Part shown: positions 24,881-34,800 of the stretch, one piece after another
How positions within the stretch are numbered: the stretch's first letter is position 1
How the letters are laid out: each line of letters begins with the position of its first letter
Assembly: GCF_022347745.1 (NCBI RefSeq)
Contig: NZ_JAKRGC010000009.1
Span: forward strand, 1 to 64,000
DNA: 64,000 bases
Direction of reading: 5' to 3'
Origin: Streptomyces sp. OfavH-34-F
GTDB taxonomy: Bacteria; Actinomycetota; Actinomycetes; Streptomycetales; Streptomycetaceae
Position numbers and translations under genes: made by a program
Notes under the pieces: model-generated
Seen by the model: only the letters and a program-made list of their open reading frames with translations
What the model was told of the DNA's origin: nothing
The model's database searches: none

Positions 24881-25087
24881 ATGGCTCAGGGCACCGTCAA
24901 GTGGTTCAACGCGGAGAAGGGATACGGCTTCATCGCGGTCGACGGTGGTGCGGATGTATTCGTCCACTACAGCGCGATCCAGATGGACGGCTACCGCACC
25001 CTTGAAGAGGGTCAGCGAGTCGAGTTCGAGATCTCGCAGGGCCAGAAGGGGCCGCAGGCGGACATGGTCAAGCTCGCCGTCGGCTGA
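24881..25087 (+). CDS. CspA-family cold-shock protein
   Basis: 68 residues, a single cold-shock domain. RNP1 is KGYGFIAV and RNP2 is VFVHYSAIQ, the aromatic surfaces that bind single-stranded RNA or [21 protein letters not shown] is the canonical start. Such proteins act as RNA chaperones or transcription antiterminators. The start at 24881 is fixed by the GGGGAGTTAGGC leader. Monocistronic, bracketed by strong terminators. Streptomyces encodes several csp paralogues; which one this is cannot be decided here, although position next to groEL2 is conserved. Confidence 0.95.
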   Translation: MAQGTVKWFNAEKGYGFIAVDGGADVFVHYSAIQMDGYRTLEEGQRVEFEISQGQKGPQADMVKLAVG

Positions 25088-25125
25088 GCCCGGCACGACA
25101 CGTCGGCCACGACGCACGCACCTGT

Positions 25126-25158
25126 GAAGGGTCCGTACCGCGACGGTACGGACCCTTC
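25126..25158. terminator. Terminator after the cold-shock gene
   Basis: A perfect 14-bp stem (GAAGGGTCCGTACC and complement) with loop GCGAC, 38 bp after the stop codon. Confidence 0.9.
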
Positions 25159-25252
25159 GCGCGTGCCCGCGCGCCCGCGCGCGCGAGGGGATGGGGTGGG
25201 CCGGCGTGAGCGGGCTGGAGGGGGCGAGCTGTCCACACTCCGGCCGGAGGCG

Positions 25253-25279
25253 CTTGCACTCTCGGGGGTCGAGTGCTAA
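25253..25279. promoter_or_regulatory. CIRCE element 1 overlapping the groEL2 promoter
   Basis: CTTGCACTC-N9-GAGTGCTAA follows the CIRCE consensus TTAGCACTC-N9-GAGTGCTAA with two or three changes in the left arm. It is the HrcA repressor site of class I heat-shock genes. The left arm overlaps the predicted -35 box and the right arm overlaps the -10 box. Confidence 0.9.
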
Positions 25280-25282
25280 TCA
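25254..25282 (+). promoter_or_regulatory. groEL2 vegetative promoter
   Basis: TTGCAC (25254-25259) and TAATCA (25277-25282) with exactly 17 bp between them fit a principal-sigma-factor promoter. CIRCE 1 lies across it, so HrcA binding should exclude RNA polymerase. Transcripts would carry a leader of about 150 nt. Confidence 0.7.
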
Positions 25283-25288
25283 TTGGGC

Positions 25289-25315
25289 TTAGCACTCTCC
25301 AGGTGAGAGTGACAG
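25289..25315. promoter_or_regulatory. CIRCE-like element 2
   Basis: TTAGCACTC-N9-GAGTGACAG has a perfect left CIRCE arm and a right arm matching only in its first five bases. It is 36 bp downstream of CIRCE 1, in the initially transcribed region. The two degenerate arms are opposite halves of the motif. Confidence 0.75.
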
Positions 25316-25336
25316 AATTTTGGACCGGGCCGGTGA

Positions 25337-27064
<1,728 letters not shown>

Positions 27065-27095
27065 TCCTGACGGATCGGAATTCCGGCAGTACCAA

Positions 27096-27135
27096 GACAC
27101 CGGCCCCCGGGGACTCGTCCCCGGGGGCCGGTGTC
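27096..27135. terminator. Terminator after groEL2
   Basis: A perfect 18-bp stem (27096-27113 with 27118-27135) and loop CTCG, 31 bp after the stop. Confidence 0.93.
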
Positions 27136-27255
27136 GTGCTGTGCGGGTGTCGCCCGTCCGGCCGGCCGTCATAGGGTCGGGGCGTGCGGGTTCGGCGACC
27201 GGACCTGCCCGGACAGGAATCCGTCGTTCGTACGACTCGTGGGAGAGCTTCCGGT

Positions 27256-27888
27256 ATGTCTGTCATCCATCGCACCACCCTGGCTCCGACCAAGCTCGAA
27301 CTGCTTGCCGAGTGGCTGCCGACCCGCCCCTGGTACGTGGGTTCCCCGCGTCCGGAGCTGGACCGGTCCGGCGGGTTCCGGCTGGACGATCCGCAGGGGG
27401 AGGTGGGCATGGAGTTCATGGTGGTCACCGACACCTCGGGCGAGGAGCCGACCGCGTACTTCGTGCCGCTCACCTACCGGGGCGCCGCGCTCGACGGGGC
27501 GCAGGACGCGCTCGTCGGGACGACCGAGCACGGGGTGCTGGGGAAGCGGTGGGTGTACGACGGGTTCCACGACCCGGTCCTGACGGCGCAGCTCCTCGCC
27601 CTGCTCGACGGCCGCGCCGAGCCTCAGGCCCAGAGCGTCAGCGACACCCCGGACCCGAGCATCGAACGCGCGTGCACGGTCAGTCCGTTGGGCTCCGCCA
27701 CCGGCCGGGCCGCGGACGGCCCCGACGGCACGGACCTCGCCCTCACGGACGGTCCCGTCCTCCACGTCAACCGCGTCCTGCGCCCCGGCTCCCTCCCGGA
27801 GGGCGCGGCGGGCCACGTCTCGGGCCCGTGGCGTACGCCGGACGACGAGGGGGTCCGGGGCGTCTTCGCGGTCCTGCGCCCGGCGTGA
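27256..27888 (+). CDS. Maltokinase N-terminal cap-like domain protein
   Basis: 210 residues from ATG at 27256, preceded by GGGAGA. MSVIHRTTLAPTKLELLAEW, TRPWYVG, and GGFRLDDPQGEVGMEFMVVTD match the cap domain found at the N-terminus of mycobacterial maltokinase, here as a stand-alone protein without the kinase lobe. Related Streptomyces proteins are often labelled maltokinase N-cap or older '1,4-alpha-glucan branching' proteins. Catalytic activity is not expected; a regulatory or carbohydrate-binding role in trehalose/maltose-1-phosphate metabolism is conceivable. A partial tandem symmetry (TYRGAALDGAQDALVGTTEHGVLG, sugar-protein style) is seen. Confidence 0.7.
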   Translation: MSVIHRTTLAPTKLELLAEWLPTRPWYVGSPRPELDRSGGFRLDDPQGEVGMEFMVVTDTSGEEPTAYFVPLTYRGAALDGAQDALVGTTEHGVLGKRWVYDGFHDPVLTAQLLALLDGRAEPQAQSVSDTPDPSIERACTVSPLGSATGRAADGPDGTDLALTDGPVLHVNRVLRPGSLPEGAAGHVSGPWRTPDDEGVRGVFAVLRPA

Positions 27889-27900
27889 CCGCCGGGGCCG

Positions 27901-28317
27901 TCAGCCGGTGACGTACTGGTCGCGGTACTCCTCCGTGGGGGTGATCGGGGTGATGACGTCGATCAGGACGCCGTTGGGGTCGGACACGATGAAGTGGCGC
28001 TGGCCGAAGTCCTCGCTGCGCAGTTCGAGGACGGGGGGCAGGCCCTCGGCGGTGACGAGGCGGTCCCATTCGGCGTCCACGTCCTCCACCTCGAAGTTGA
28101 GGAGCAGGCCCTGCGCGGGGACGCGGTGGCCGGCGGGGACCGTGGGGTGGGTGTGGTCGAGGAGGGCGAGTTCGTAGCCGGGGGCTTCGGGGCGGCGGAG
28201 GCTGACGTACCAGTCGGCCTCGAAGGTCGTCTCGAACCCGAGGAGGCGGGTGTAGAAGGCGTGGGACTCGCGCAGCTTCGCGGTGCCGATCACGGGATAG
28301 AAGCCGGTCAGCTTCAT
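27901..28317 (-). CDS. VOC-family (glyoxalase-like) protein
   Basis: 138 residues from ATG at 28317. A vicinal-oxygen-chelate fold with two beta-alpha-beta-beta-beta units: [23 protein letters not shown] and [17 protein letters not shown]. Candidate metal ligands include His and Glu at the paired strands, but typical glyoxalase I ligand spacing is not obvious. Proteins of this type often bind or modify small hydrophobic drugs. It is divergent from a TetR gene with two matching operators between them, a layout expected when the enzyme is the target of the regulator. Confidence 0.85.
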   Translation of the reverse strand: MKLTGFYPVIGTAKLRESHAFYTRLLGFETTFEADWYVSLRRPEAPGYELALLDHTHPTVPAGHRVPAQGLLLNFEVEDVDAEWDRLVTAEGLPPVLELRSEDFGQRHFIVSDPNGVLIDVITPITPTEEYRDQYVTG

Positions 28318-28332
28318 GGCAGGACCCTTTCG

Positions 28333-28347
28333 CATACCATCAGTATG
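28333..28347. promoter_or_regulatory. TetR operator, copy 1
   Basis: CATACCATCAGTATG is a 5-5-5 inverted repeat 15 bp upstream of the VOC start. It resembles copy 2 at 14 of 17 aligned positions, and the two centres are 31 bp apart. Confidence 0.75.
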
Positions 28348-28362
28348 TGAAAGACGCTATTC

Positions 28363-28379
28363 ACATACCTTCGGTATGT
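28363..28379. promoter_or_regulatory. TetR operator, copy 2
   Basis: ACATACCTTCGGTATGT is a perfect 7-3-7 inverted repeat ending 14 bp before the TetR start. The 31-bp centre spacing puts both sites on the same helical face. Confidence 0.8.
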
Positions 28380-28393
28380 CAATGAGGAGTGCG

Positions 28394-28999
28394 ATGCGAC
28401 AGGACGGCATCCGGGCGCAGCAGCGGGAGCAGACCAGGCAGGCGTTGCTGCGGGAGGGGCGGCGCCTGTTCTCGGCCGGCGGGTACGGGGCAGTGGGCCT
28501 GGCGGAGATCGTGGGGGCGGCCGGGGTGACCAAGGGGGCGCTGTATCACCACTTCACGGGCAAGGCGGACCTGTTCCGCGCGGTCGTGGAAGAGGTGCAG
28601 CAGGAGGTCGGCCGGCGGGTGGCCGGGGCGGCCGACGCCCATGACGACCCGTGGGACCAGTTCACCGCCGGCTGCCAGGAGTTCCTGACCGCGACCACGG
28701 ACCCGGAGATCCAGCGCGTCATGCTGGTGGACGGGCCCGCGGTGCTGGGGTGGAGCGAGTGGCGGGCGATGGACGAGGCCGCCTCGGCGCGCCATCTCGC
28801 CGACGCGCTGTCCTCCTTGATCGACGCGGGGATCATCGCCCCGCAGCCCGTCGCGCCCCTGGTCCACCTGTTGTCCGGCGCGATGAACGAGGCGGCCCTC
28901 TGGCTCGCGTCCTCGTCCTCGGGCCCGGAGGATCTGGCCCGCACCCGAGCGGCGCTGGCGCGACTGCTCCAAGCCCTGCGCGGCCCGGTGAGAGCGTGA
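28394..28999 (+). CDS. TetR-family transcriptional regulator
   Basis: 201 residues from the ATG at 28394, which has GAGGAG six nt upstream; earlier in-frame ATGs at 28376 and 28382 fall within or next to the operator. The N-terminal HTH (about 10-55) reads QALLREGRRLFSAGGYGAVG, VTKGALYHHFTGKADLF. The C-terminal half is the ligand-binding helical domain with EIQRVMLVDGPAVLGW, common in TetR subgroup C. Autorepression and repression of the divergent VOC gene are inferred from the paired operators. Its stop overlaps the start of the next membrane-protein gene (GTGA). Confidence 0.9.
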   Translation: MRQDGIRAQQREQTRQALLREGRRLFSAGGYGAVGLAEIVGAAGVTKGALYHHFTGKADLFRAVVEEVQQEVGRRVAGAADAHDDPWDQFTAGCQEFLTATTDPEIQRVMLVDGPAVLGWSEWRAMDEAASARHLADALSSLIDAGIIAPQPVAPLVHLLSGAMNEAALWLASSSSGPEDLARTRAALARLLQALRGPVRA

Positions 29000-29697
29000 T
29001 ACGCGCAGCGGCCGGTTGGCCGCACCGGGTCGTGCGGGTGGTTGCCCTGGCGGTCTTCTGCCTGGGGTGTCTGAGCGCGATGTCCGCCGTGTGTCCCCGG
29101 AACGTGGGGATGGACGAGTTCCGGGGCGATGTGCGGGGCGGGCGGGTGGACACCGTGCATGTGGTCTACGTGTCTCCGGTGGAGGTCCAGGCGCGGTGGT
29201 CCGTGGGGCTGTTGGGGGACAAGGCGGTGACGTACCGCTTCGAGGAGCTGGGGGGCGGGGTCGAGGAGGAGTTCATCGCGCTGGCCCGGGCGGAACTCGG
29301 TCCGGCGGGCGAGGGCGTGACCTTCGATGCGGTGGACCCGCTGGCCGGCCTCGGTGGGCTCTCCGTGCTGGTGCCGGTGCTGTACTGGCGGTTCATCGAG
29401 CCCGGCCTGCTCCAGTGGGCGGTGCTGGCGGTGTTCCTGGGCGTGCTCGTGGACGCCTGCTTCCGGAGTTCTCTGCGGACTGTGAATGCCGGGTACTGGT
29501 TGGTGGCGTGCGTGCTCACGGGGTCGGGGGCGCAGGCGTACCTCTGGTCGGAGCCCGCCTCGCTGCGGCGGGCGGGCGGCACGGTGGCCGCTTCCCGGAT
29601 CTCGGGGCTCGGCGTGGTCGCGAGGACGCTGCTCTGGTCGGGGGCGACGCTGCTCGCGGGGTGGGTCGTGCTGCGGGGGCTGCCGTGGGGGCGCTGA
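28996..29697 (+). CDS. Hypothetical integral membrane protein coupled to the TetR gene
   Basis: 233 residues. The GTG start overlaps the TetR stop by four bases, so translation is coupled. Hydrophobic segments appear near residues 12-33 (VVRVVALAVFCLGCLSAMS), 118-135, 138-158 (LLQWAVLAVFLGVLVDACF), 168-186 and 205-228, giving about four or five helices. Between the first two lies a 75-residue polar domain (MDEFRGDVRGGRVDTVHVVYV...EEFIALARAE) that should face one compartment. No family is recognised. Coupling to the regulator suggests a role in the same response. Confidence 0.7.
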   Translation: MIRAAAGWPHRVVRVVALAVFCLGCLSAMSAVCPRNVGMDEFRGDVRGGRVDTVHVVYVSPVEVQARWSVGLLGDKAVTYRFEELGGGVEEEFIALARAELGPAGEGVTFDAVDPLAGLGGLSVLVPVLYWRFIEPGLLQWAVLAVFLGVLVDACFRSSLRTVNAGYWLVACVLTGSGAQAYLWSEPASLRRAGGTVAASRISGLGVVARTLLWSGATLLAGWVVLRGLPWGR

Positions 29698-29833
29698 GCC
29701 CCGCCACAGGGCGGTAGGCGCCAGGGTCGGTTGGCCGAATACGGGCTGTCGGATGCGGTTCCGGGCTGATCGGACGTCAGGATGGGTACCATCCGGATGC
29801 GTTGTGGCAGGGGTGACGGTGGAGCAGGCAGAC

Positions 29834-30226
29834 ATGCTGGGGTACGGGGCGCTGGGCGGCCTGTTCATCTCCGGGTTGACGATGTTCCGCTATTTGCAGG
29901 GCGAGCAGATCTGGCCCTGGCACGCACCGGGCGGAGTGACGTTCAAGATCTGGCTCACCATCGAGATCCTGCGCACGGGGCTGGGGGCCGGAGTAGCCTG
30001 GGTGCTGGCCATTTCCGGACCTCTGAGTGCTTTTGGCGCGGTTCTGGCGGGGGCGGGGGCTCCTGCCATCATCGACAAGTGGGGCCGTGCGGCGCCCAAG
30101 GAGATCGCCCTGGAACCCGTCTACGACATCCCCCCGCAGCAGCAAGGCGCGGGAGCGCAGTCAGCTCAACCCGGCGGGGCCCAGGGGGCTCCGCCGAACG
30201 TGGCAAGTGGAGGTGGCAGTGTCTAA
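29834..30226 (+). CDS. Small two-helix membrane protein, function unknown
   Basis: 130 residues from ATG at 29834 with GGAG 9 nt upstream; GTG codons at 29813 and 29819 are in frame. Two hydrophobic stretches (MLGYGALGGLFISGLTMFRY and GVAWVLAISGPLSAFGAVLAG) are joined by a Trp-rich loop QIWPWHAPGG. The tail is Gln/Ala/Gly-rich and probably disordered. It overlaps the next gene by 8 bp, so the pair forms a unit. No homologous family is recognised from memory. Confidence 0.65.
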   Translation: MLGYGALGGLFISGLTMFRYLQGEQIWPWHAPGGVTFKIWLTIEILRTGLGAGVAWVLAISGPLSAFGAVLAGAGAPAIIDKWGRAAPKEIALEPVYDIPPQQQGAGAQSAQPGGAQGAPPNVASGGGSV

Positions 30227-30806
30227 GTCGACGCTCGACTCGATTTGGTCCGCTTTTACCCACAGCGGGCCGAGCTACCGCGTGGCCTCCCACGCGCAGT
30301 CGTCGCGAGACGGTTCGACCCTGGTGAGCGCGTTGACGCGCAGCGGGCCGAGTTACGAGGTCGGGATGACGCGCAAGCTGTCCCCCGCGGACGCGGACGT
30401 CATCCTGGACGAGGAGATCGCGCCGCTCGTCATGTCCATCCGCCCCCTCCTCGCGAAGGTCAAGGTGGAGGTCGGGCAGCTCGACCGGGACAAGCCCGAG
30501 GCGAGCTGCGAGCATCTGGCCGAGATCCAGCGGCTCCTGGGGCATATGATCGAGTTGATCGAACTCGACTACATCGAGATGACGAACCGGTTCAGGCGCT
30601 GCCTCGATCCGTTCGCCCTCGGGGAGCACTACCGGGTCTGGAACCAGCGACGCCAGATGCTGGGAATCGCCCGTGCGGCGCGGGGTGTTCGGGAGACGGC
30701 TGCGGAAGCGGTGCTGGAACTGCGCCGTACGGGCATCAGTTCGCCGACCGTCGGTACGTTCTTCGATCGCCTGAACGTGGCGACGACCAGTCTCATGGCA
30801 GCCTAG
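30219..30806 (+). CDS. Hypothetical helical protein with duplicated SGPSY motif
   Basis: 195 residues from GTG at 30219, preceded by GGAGG. The first 45 residues contain a short repeat, SAFTHSGPSYRV and SALTRSGPSYEV, also visible in the DNA. The rest is mostly amphipathic helix (LSPADADVILDEEIAPLVMSI, EHLAEIQRLLGHMIELIEL) without catalytic motifs. It overlaps the upstream membrane protein gene by 8 bp, so the two probably act together at the membrane, this one on the cytoplasmic side. Unrecognised otherwise. Confidence 0.65.
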   Translation: MSKSTLDSIWSAFTHSGPSYRVASHAQSSRDGSTLVSALTRSGPSYEVGMTRKLSPADADVILDEEIAPLVMSIRPLLAKVKVEVGQLDRDKPEASCEHLAEIQRLLGHMIELIELDYIEMTNRFRRCLDPFALGEHYRVWNQRRQMLGIARAARGVRETAAEAVLELRRTGISSPTVGTFFDRLNVATTSLMAA

Positions 30807-30876
30807 AACCGGCCGTTCTGCCGGCGTCATCGTTCCGTCGCCGCCTGGCTGTCAACCTTTCGAAGGGCCTGCGCGC

Positions 30877-31773
30877 GTGGCGATGCACGATGACCAAGTG
30901 GAGCTGACCGTCGATGTCGTCGCCGCCCTGGTCCGGGAGCAGTTCCCGCAGTGGGGTGGCGAGCGGATTCGGCCGCTCGCGTCGACCGGAACGGTGAACG
31001 GCATCTTCCGGATCGGGGAGGGCCTTTCTGCGAGGTTCCCACTGCGCCTTGTCGAGGCCGACGAGGCGCAGCGCGTGCTGGAGCGGGAGGCCCGCGCGAG
31101 CGCGGAGTTGGCGGCGGTCTCTCCGTTCCCGGTGCCGGAGCCCGTGGCGCTGGGGGAGCCCGGGGCGGGGTATCCCATGCCGTGGGCGGTGCAGACGTGG
31201 CTGCCGGGGGTGGTGGCCTTCGAGGCCGATCCGGGCGGGTCGGGGGCGTTCGCCGAGGACCTGGCGGCCTTCATCACGGCCCTGCGCGCCGCCGATACGC
31301 GCGGCCGGGTCTTCGACGGGGACAACCGGGGCGGCGTCCTCACGGATCACGACGCGTGGGTGGCGCGGTGCTTCGAGGAGAGCGAGGGGCTGCTCGACGT
31401 GCCCCGGCTGCGCCGGATGTGGGGCGAGCTGCGGGAGTTGCCGCGTAAGGCGCCCGATGTGATGAGCCACGGGGACCTGATCCCCGGCAATGTGCTGGTC
31501 GGGGGAGGCCGGCTCGGCGGGGTACTGGACACGGGCGGCTTCGGACCGGCCGATCCGGCGCTGGATCTGGTCGGGGCGTGGCACCTGTTGCAGGCGGGGC
31601 CGCGTGATGTGCTCCGCCGGGCCCTGGGCTGCGACGAGTTGGAGTGGGAACGCGGCAAGGCGTGGGCGTTCGAGCAGGCGATGGGGCTCGTCTGGTACTA
31701 CGCGGAGAGCAACCCGCAGATGAGCGCGATGGGGCGCCGGACGCTGGACCGCATCCTGGAGGCGACGGCCTGA
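30877..31773 (+). CDS. Aminoglycoside phosphotransferase (APH)-fold kinase
   Basis: 298 residues from GTG at 30877 (ATG at 30883 is the alternative). The APH fold is shown by the catalytic loop SHGDLIPGNVL (Asp base, Asn for metal) and the following LDTGGFGPADPALDLVG, equivalent to the DFG-like metal site. The N-lobe has STGTVNGIFRIG. These kinases phosphorylate small molecules, including aminoglycosides and macrolides, but most Streptomyces members are uncharacterised, so resistance should not be assumed. It ends just before the poly-C tract. Confidence 0.85.
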   Translation: MAMHDDQVELTVDVVAALVREQFPQWGGERIRPLASTGTVNGIFRIGEGLSARFPLRLVEADEAQRVLEREARASAELAAVSPFPVPEPVALGEPGAGYPMPWAVQTWLPGVVAFEADPGGSGAFAEDLAAFITALRAADTRGRVFDGDNRGGVLTDHDAWVARCFEESEGLLDVPRLRRMWGELRELPRKAPDVMSHGDLIPGNVLVGGGRLGGVLDTGGFGPADPALDLVGAWHLLQAGPRDVLRRALGCDELEWERGKAWAFEQAMGLVWYYAESNPQMSAMGRRTLDRILEATA

Positions 31774-31788
31774 CAACGTTCCCCGCCT

Positions 31789-31846
<58 letters not shown>

Positions 31847-31881
31847 ACCCCCCACACGCCCCGCGCCCCCACCGCACCCGC

Positions 31882-32655
31882 CTACGACGTAGCCGCCGCC
31901 TCTCGGCGGAACAGGGCCGTCCACAGGAATGGCACGCCGAACAACGGGGATTCGGGCGGTTCTTGCCGCATGCGGCGTAGTTCGATCTCGGTCAGGTCGG
32001 AGAAGATCCAGCGCAGCGAGGCCGGGGTGTAGGCGAGGCCGCCCCGCAGACTGCGCTCGCGGTAGAGGTCCGTGTCGGGGAGTTCGGACCCCATGCCCGC
32101 CTCCCCGGCGGCGAAGGCGGTGAGCGCGAGGTGGCCGCCCGGTGCGAGGACGCGGTCGAGGAGGGACAGGTAGCTGACGCGGCGGTGCGGCGGCAGGTGG
32201 TGGAAGCACCCCGAGTCGACGACCAGGTCGTACGGCCCGCTTAACACGTCGGCCGGCAGCGTGAAGGCGTCACCGCACAGGAAGCGGATGTCGGCCCCGG
32301 CTTCGGCGGCCCGTTCCTCGCCCCAGGCGACGGCGACCGGCGAGAGGTCGACCGCGTCCACCTCGAAACCGTGCGCCGCGAGGTGCAGGGCGTTGCGGCC
32401 GGGCCCGCAGCCCAGGTCCAGGGCGCGGCCGGGCGCGACGAGGCCGCGGTCGAGGTGGGCGGCCAGGTTCTCGTCCGGCTTCGCCGCGAAGAACGGGACG
32501 GGCCGTGACCGGTCGCCGTAGAAGCCGTCCCAGAAGCCCTTGCCGTCACCGGTCGTCGCCACGGCCCCTGCCTCGGCGCCCGAGGCGGAGTCGGAGGTGA
32601 AAAGCCCGTCCAGAAGCGCGAGAACATCCTCGACAGTACGTACGGTCCGGTCCAT
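31882..32655 (-). CDS. Class I SAM-dependent methyltransferase
   Basis: 257 residues. The Rossmann-fold motif I LDLGCGPGRNALHLAAHGFEV, motif II acidic region VDAVDLSP, and motif IV YDLVVDSGCFHHLPP are present. The N-terminal 50 residues are an extra acidic segment with FWDGFYGDRSRPVPFF, typical of the thiopurine-methyltransferase/TehB-like group. The substrate is unknown. Its stop is 36 bp from the poly-C tract. Confidence 0.85.
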   Translation of the reverse strand: MDRTVRTVEDVLALLDGLFTSDSASGAEAGAVATTGDGKGFWDGFYGDRSRPVPFFAAKPDENLAAHLDRGLVAPGRALDLGCGPGRNALHLAAHGFEVDAVDLSPVAVAWGEERAAEAGADIRFLCGDAFTLPADVLSGPYDLVVDSGCFHHLPPHRRVSYLSLLDRVLAPGGHLALTAFAAGEAGMGSELPDTDLYRERSLRGGLAYTPASLRWIFSDLTEIELRRMRQEPPESPLFGVPFLWTALFRREAAATS

Positions 32656-33008
32656 CCGGTCCCCCCTTTCGGCCCTGCTCGATGGTAGGGCCGGGAAGGG
32701 CGAAAGGCCAGGTCAGACGGGGTGTGGCGAGGCGCGGAGTGAGGTTCTACGGCCCTTGGCGCGGGCGGGGGAGGGAACCTCTTACGGCTCCGGTCCGCCA
32801 TCCGTCCGAGCGGCCCCCAGAGACCGTTACGGGGCCGTTCCGAGCCGCAGGACGCCCACCATTCCGACGAGTTCGCCGCCCATTGGCGCCGACGCCGCCG
32901 AGGGATGCCCACGCCACCCATGGGCGCCGACGCTCCCGGGACCGCGCCCTCCGGCGCCCTCCCGCGTCCTCTGGCGCCCTCCGGTCCCCGCGCGCACCGC
33001 TGCGGAGG
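32656..33008. other. 353-bp gap between the methyltransferase and NmrA genes
   Basis: No convincing gene is visible. It should hold the methyltransferase promoter near 32656. A short direct repeat, CCCAT(T/G)GGCGCCGACG, occurs at about 32879 and 32916. Reading frames through it look Arg/Pro-rich and spurious. Confidence 0.5.
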
Positions 33009-33869
33009 CTACTCCGCCCAGGCACGCTCCAACAGCGCCTCGAACCCCGCCGGTTCGCGGCCTATCAGCTCGCCGAGCGTCGGATCGACGGCGCTGAACT
33101 CCCCGTTCCGTGCCGCCGCGAAGATGCTCAGCAGCAGGTCCGCGACGGGGGCCGGGGTGCTGTGCGCCAGAGCCTGCTCGCGGAAGGTGTCGTCGGGGAG
33201 GACGGTGCGGGTGAAGGGCCGTCCGGTGGCCCGGGAGGCGATCGTGGCGACGGCGTCGAAGTCGAGCGCCGCCGTCCCGGTGAGGGGCGGGGTGGGCCCT
33301 TCGAAGCGGACGTCCCCGGTGAGGAGCGCGGCGGTGGCCTCGGCGAGGTCGTCGTGGCCGGTCCAGGCGACGGGGCCGTCGGCCGGGAGCGCGATGTCGC
33401 GCGTGGAGCGGGCGGGCTCCAGGAAGTGCAGCGCGCTGGCCGCGTAGAAGCCGTTGCGCAGCGCGGTCCAGGGCAGGCCGCTGGCGCGCAGCAGGTCCTC
33501 GGTCCGGGCGTGGTCGCGGCACGCCTGGAAGCGGGAGTCGTGGGCGGCGCCCATCTGGCTGGTGTAGAGGACGCGGCCGGCGCCGGCCTTCACGGCGGCG
33601 TCGATGGCGTGGCGATGGCCCGTGACGCACTCCTCGCCCGTGCGGTCCAGGGAGACCAGGAGCAGGCGCTCGGCCCCCTCGAAGGCATGGACGAGGGAGG
33701 CCGGGTCGTCGAAGCTGCCCTGCCGGACCCGGACGCCTCGGTCGGCGAGGTCCCGGGCCTTGCGGGGGTCGCGGACGCTGACGCCGACGCGCTCGGCGGG
33801 GACGCGCTCCAGGAGGCGTTCGACGGTGCGGCGGCCGAGCTTTCCGGTGGCTCCGGTCACGATGATCAT
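33009..33869 (-). CDS. NmrA-like NAD(P)-binding protein
   Basis: 286 residues from ATG at 33869. The N-terminal IIVTGATGKLGRRTVERLL is the Rossmann GxxGxxG motif. The region QMGAAHDSRFQACRDHARTEDLLRASGLPWTALRNGFY matches QOR2/NmrA-type atypical SDRs, which use the quinone-reductase or redox-sensor fold and lack the classical YxxxK. It is divergent from a TetR gene, the usual arrangement for a redox or detoxification enzyme and its repressor. The operator candidate lies between them. Confidence 0.87.
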   Translation of the reverse strand: MIIVTGATGKLGRRTVERLLERVPAERVGVSVRDPRKARDLADRGVRVRQGSFDDPASLVHAFEGAERLLLVSLDRTGEECVTGHRHAIDAAVKAGAGRVLYTSQMGAAHDSRFQACRDHARTEDLLRASGLPWTALRNGFYAASALHFLEPARSTRDIALPADGPVAWTGHDDLAEATAALLTGDVRFEGPTPPLTGTAALDFDAVATIASRATGRPFTRTVLPDDTFREQALAHSTPAPVADLLLSIFAAARNGEFSAVDPTLGELIGREPAGFEALLERAWAE

Positions 33870-33915
33870 GGTTGGGCTCCCCACGCTGTTTCCAGTGGAA
33901 TCACTTTGACGTTAA

Positions 33916-33931
33916 CACCGGAATATCGGTG
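33916..33931. promoter_or_regulatory. Candidate TetR operator
   Basis: CACCGGAATATCGGTG is a 5-6-5 inverted repeat in the 89-bp divergent promoter between the NmrA-like and TetR genes, 28 bp before the TetR start. Confidence 0.55.
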
Positions 33932-33958
33932 GAAGCAAGTATCCGCTATCATCGATTC

Positions 33959-34687
33959 ATGGATACGCGTGACACCACGGTGAGTCCTCGGCAGCGCATC
34001 GTCGAGGCGGCCGTCGAGCTGCTGGAGAGCGGTGGTCCGGAAGCGGTGAGCACCCGCGCGGTCGCTGCGGCGGCCGGGATGCAGGCACCCGCGATCTACC
34101 GCCTGTTCGGTGACAAGGAGGGCCTGCTGGAGGCCGTCGCGGAGCACGGTTACGCGGAGTTCCTGGCGGGCAAGCGCGCGCAGCTCGATCCCGCACCGCA
34201 GAACGCGGTGGAGGACCTGAGGCATGGCTGGGACCTGGTGGTGGAGTTCGGGATCACGCGCCCCGCCCTGTTCGCGGTCATGGACCGGGCCACCGGCCGG
34301 GGTGCGGACGCGGCCCACCGCGCGGGCCTGGAGATCCTGCACGGCCGGATACGCCGGCTGGCCGCCGGGGGGTGGCTGCGGGTCAGCGAGGAGCTGGCCG
34401 CCCAGATCATCCAGGCCACCGGCCGGGGCGCGGTCTCGACGTACAACTCGACCCCGCCGGACCGCCGCGACCCGGAGCTGCTGACCGCCCTCCGCGAGGC
34501 CATGGTCGGCGCCGTGACCCGCGCCGAACCGGCCCTGCCCGTCACGGAGACGGGCCCGGCCTCGGCCGCCCGTGCGCTGCGTGCGGCGCTCTCCGACGGT
34601 GCGGGCACCCTGAGCCCCGCCGAGCGTCACCTGCTGGGCGAGTGGCTGAACCGCCTGGCGGCGGACGGCGGCGCTCCGCACGCCTGA
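33959..34687 (+). CDS. TetR-family transcriptional regulator
   Basis: 242 residues from ATG at 33959. The HTH is at about 12-58: RIVEAAVELLESGGPEAVST, VAAAAGMQAPAIYRLFGDKE. The C-terminal domain (EFGITRPALFAVMDRATGRG, and a long helical part) resembles the TetR_C group that includes regulators of efflux and short-chain reductases. The in-frame upstream extension from 33872 crosses the promoter and is not used. It should repress the divergent NmrA-like gene. Confidence 0.9.
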   Translation: MDTRDTTVSPRQRIVEAAVELLESGGPEAVSTRAVAAAAGMQAPAIYRLFGDKEGLLEAVAEHGYAEFLAGKRAQLDPAPQNAVEDLRHGWDLVVEFGITRPALFAVMDRATGRGADAAHRAGLEILHGRIRRLAAGGWLRVSEELAAQIIQATGRGAVSTYNSTPPDRRDPELLTALREAMVGAVTRAEPALPVTETGPASAARALRAALSDGAGTLSPAERHLLGEWLNRLAADGGAPHA

Positions 34688-34800
34688 GGGCCGCCACGGC
34701 CGTCCCGCACTCCCGGGTGCCACCGGCCGGCGACGGGAGCGCGACGTCACCCGCGCGGCGCCGGGCCGGCCGCCCCCGGGCAGGCGTTCCCCTCGCGTGC

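Noticed and set aside
30877..31773. Aminoglycoside resistance gene
   Set aside because: The fold is shared by many non-resistance kinases, so only APH-fold is called.
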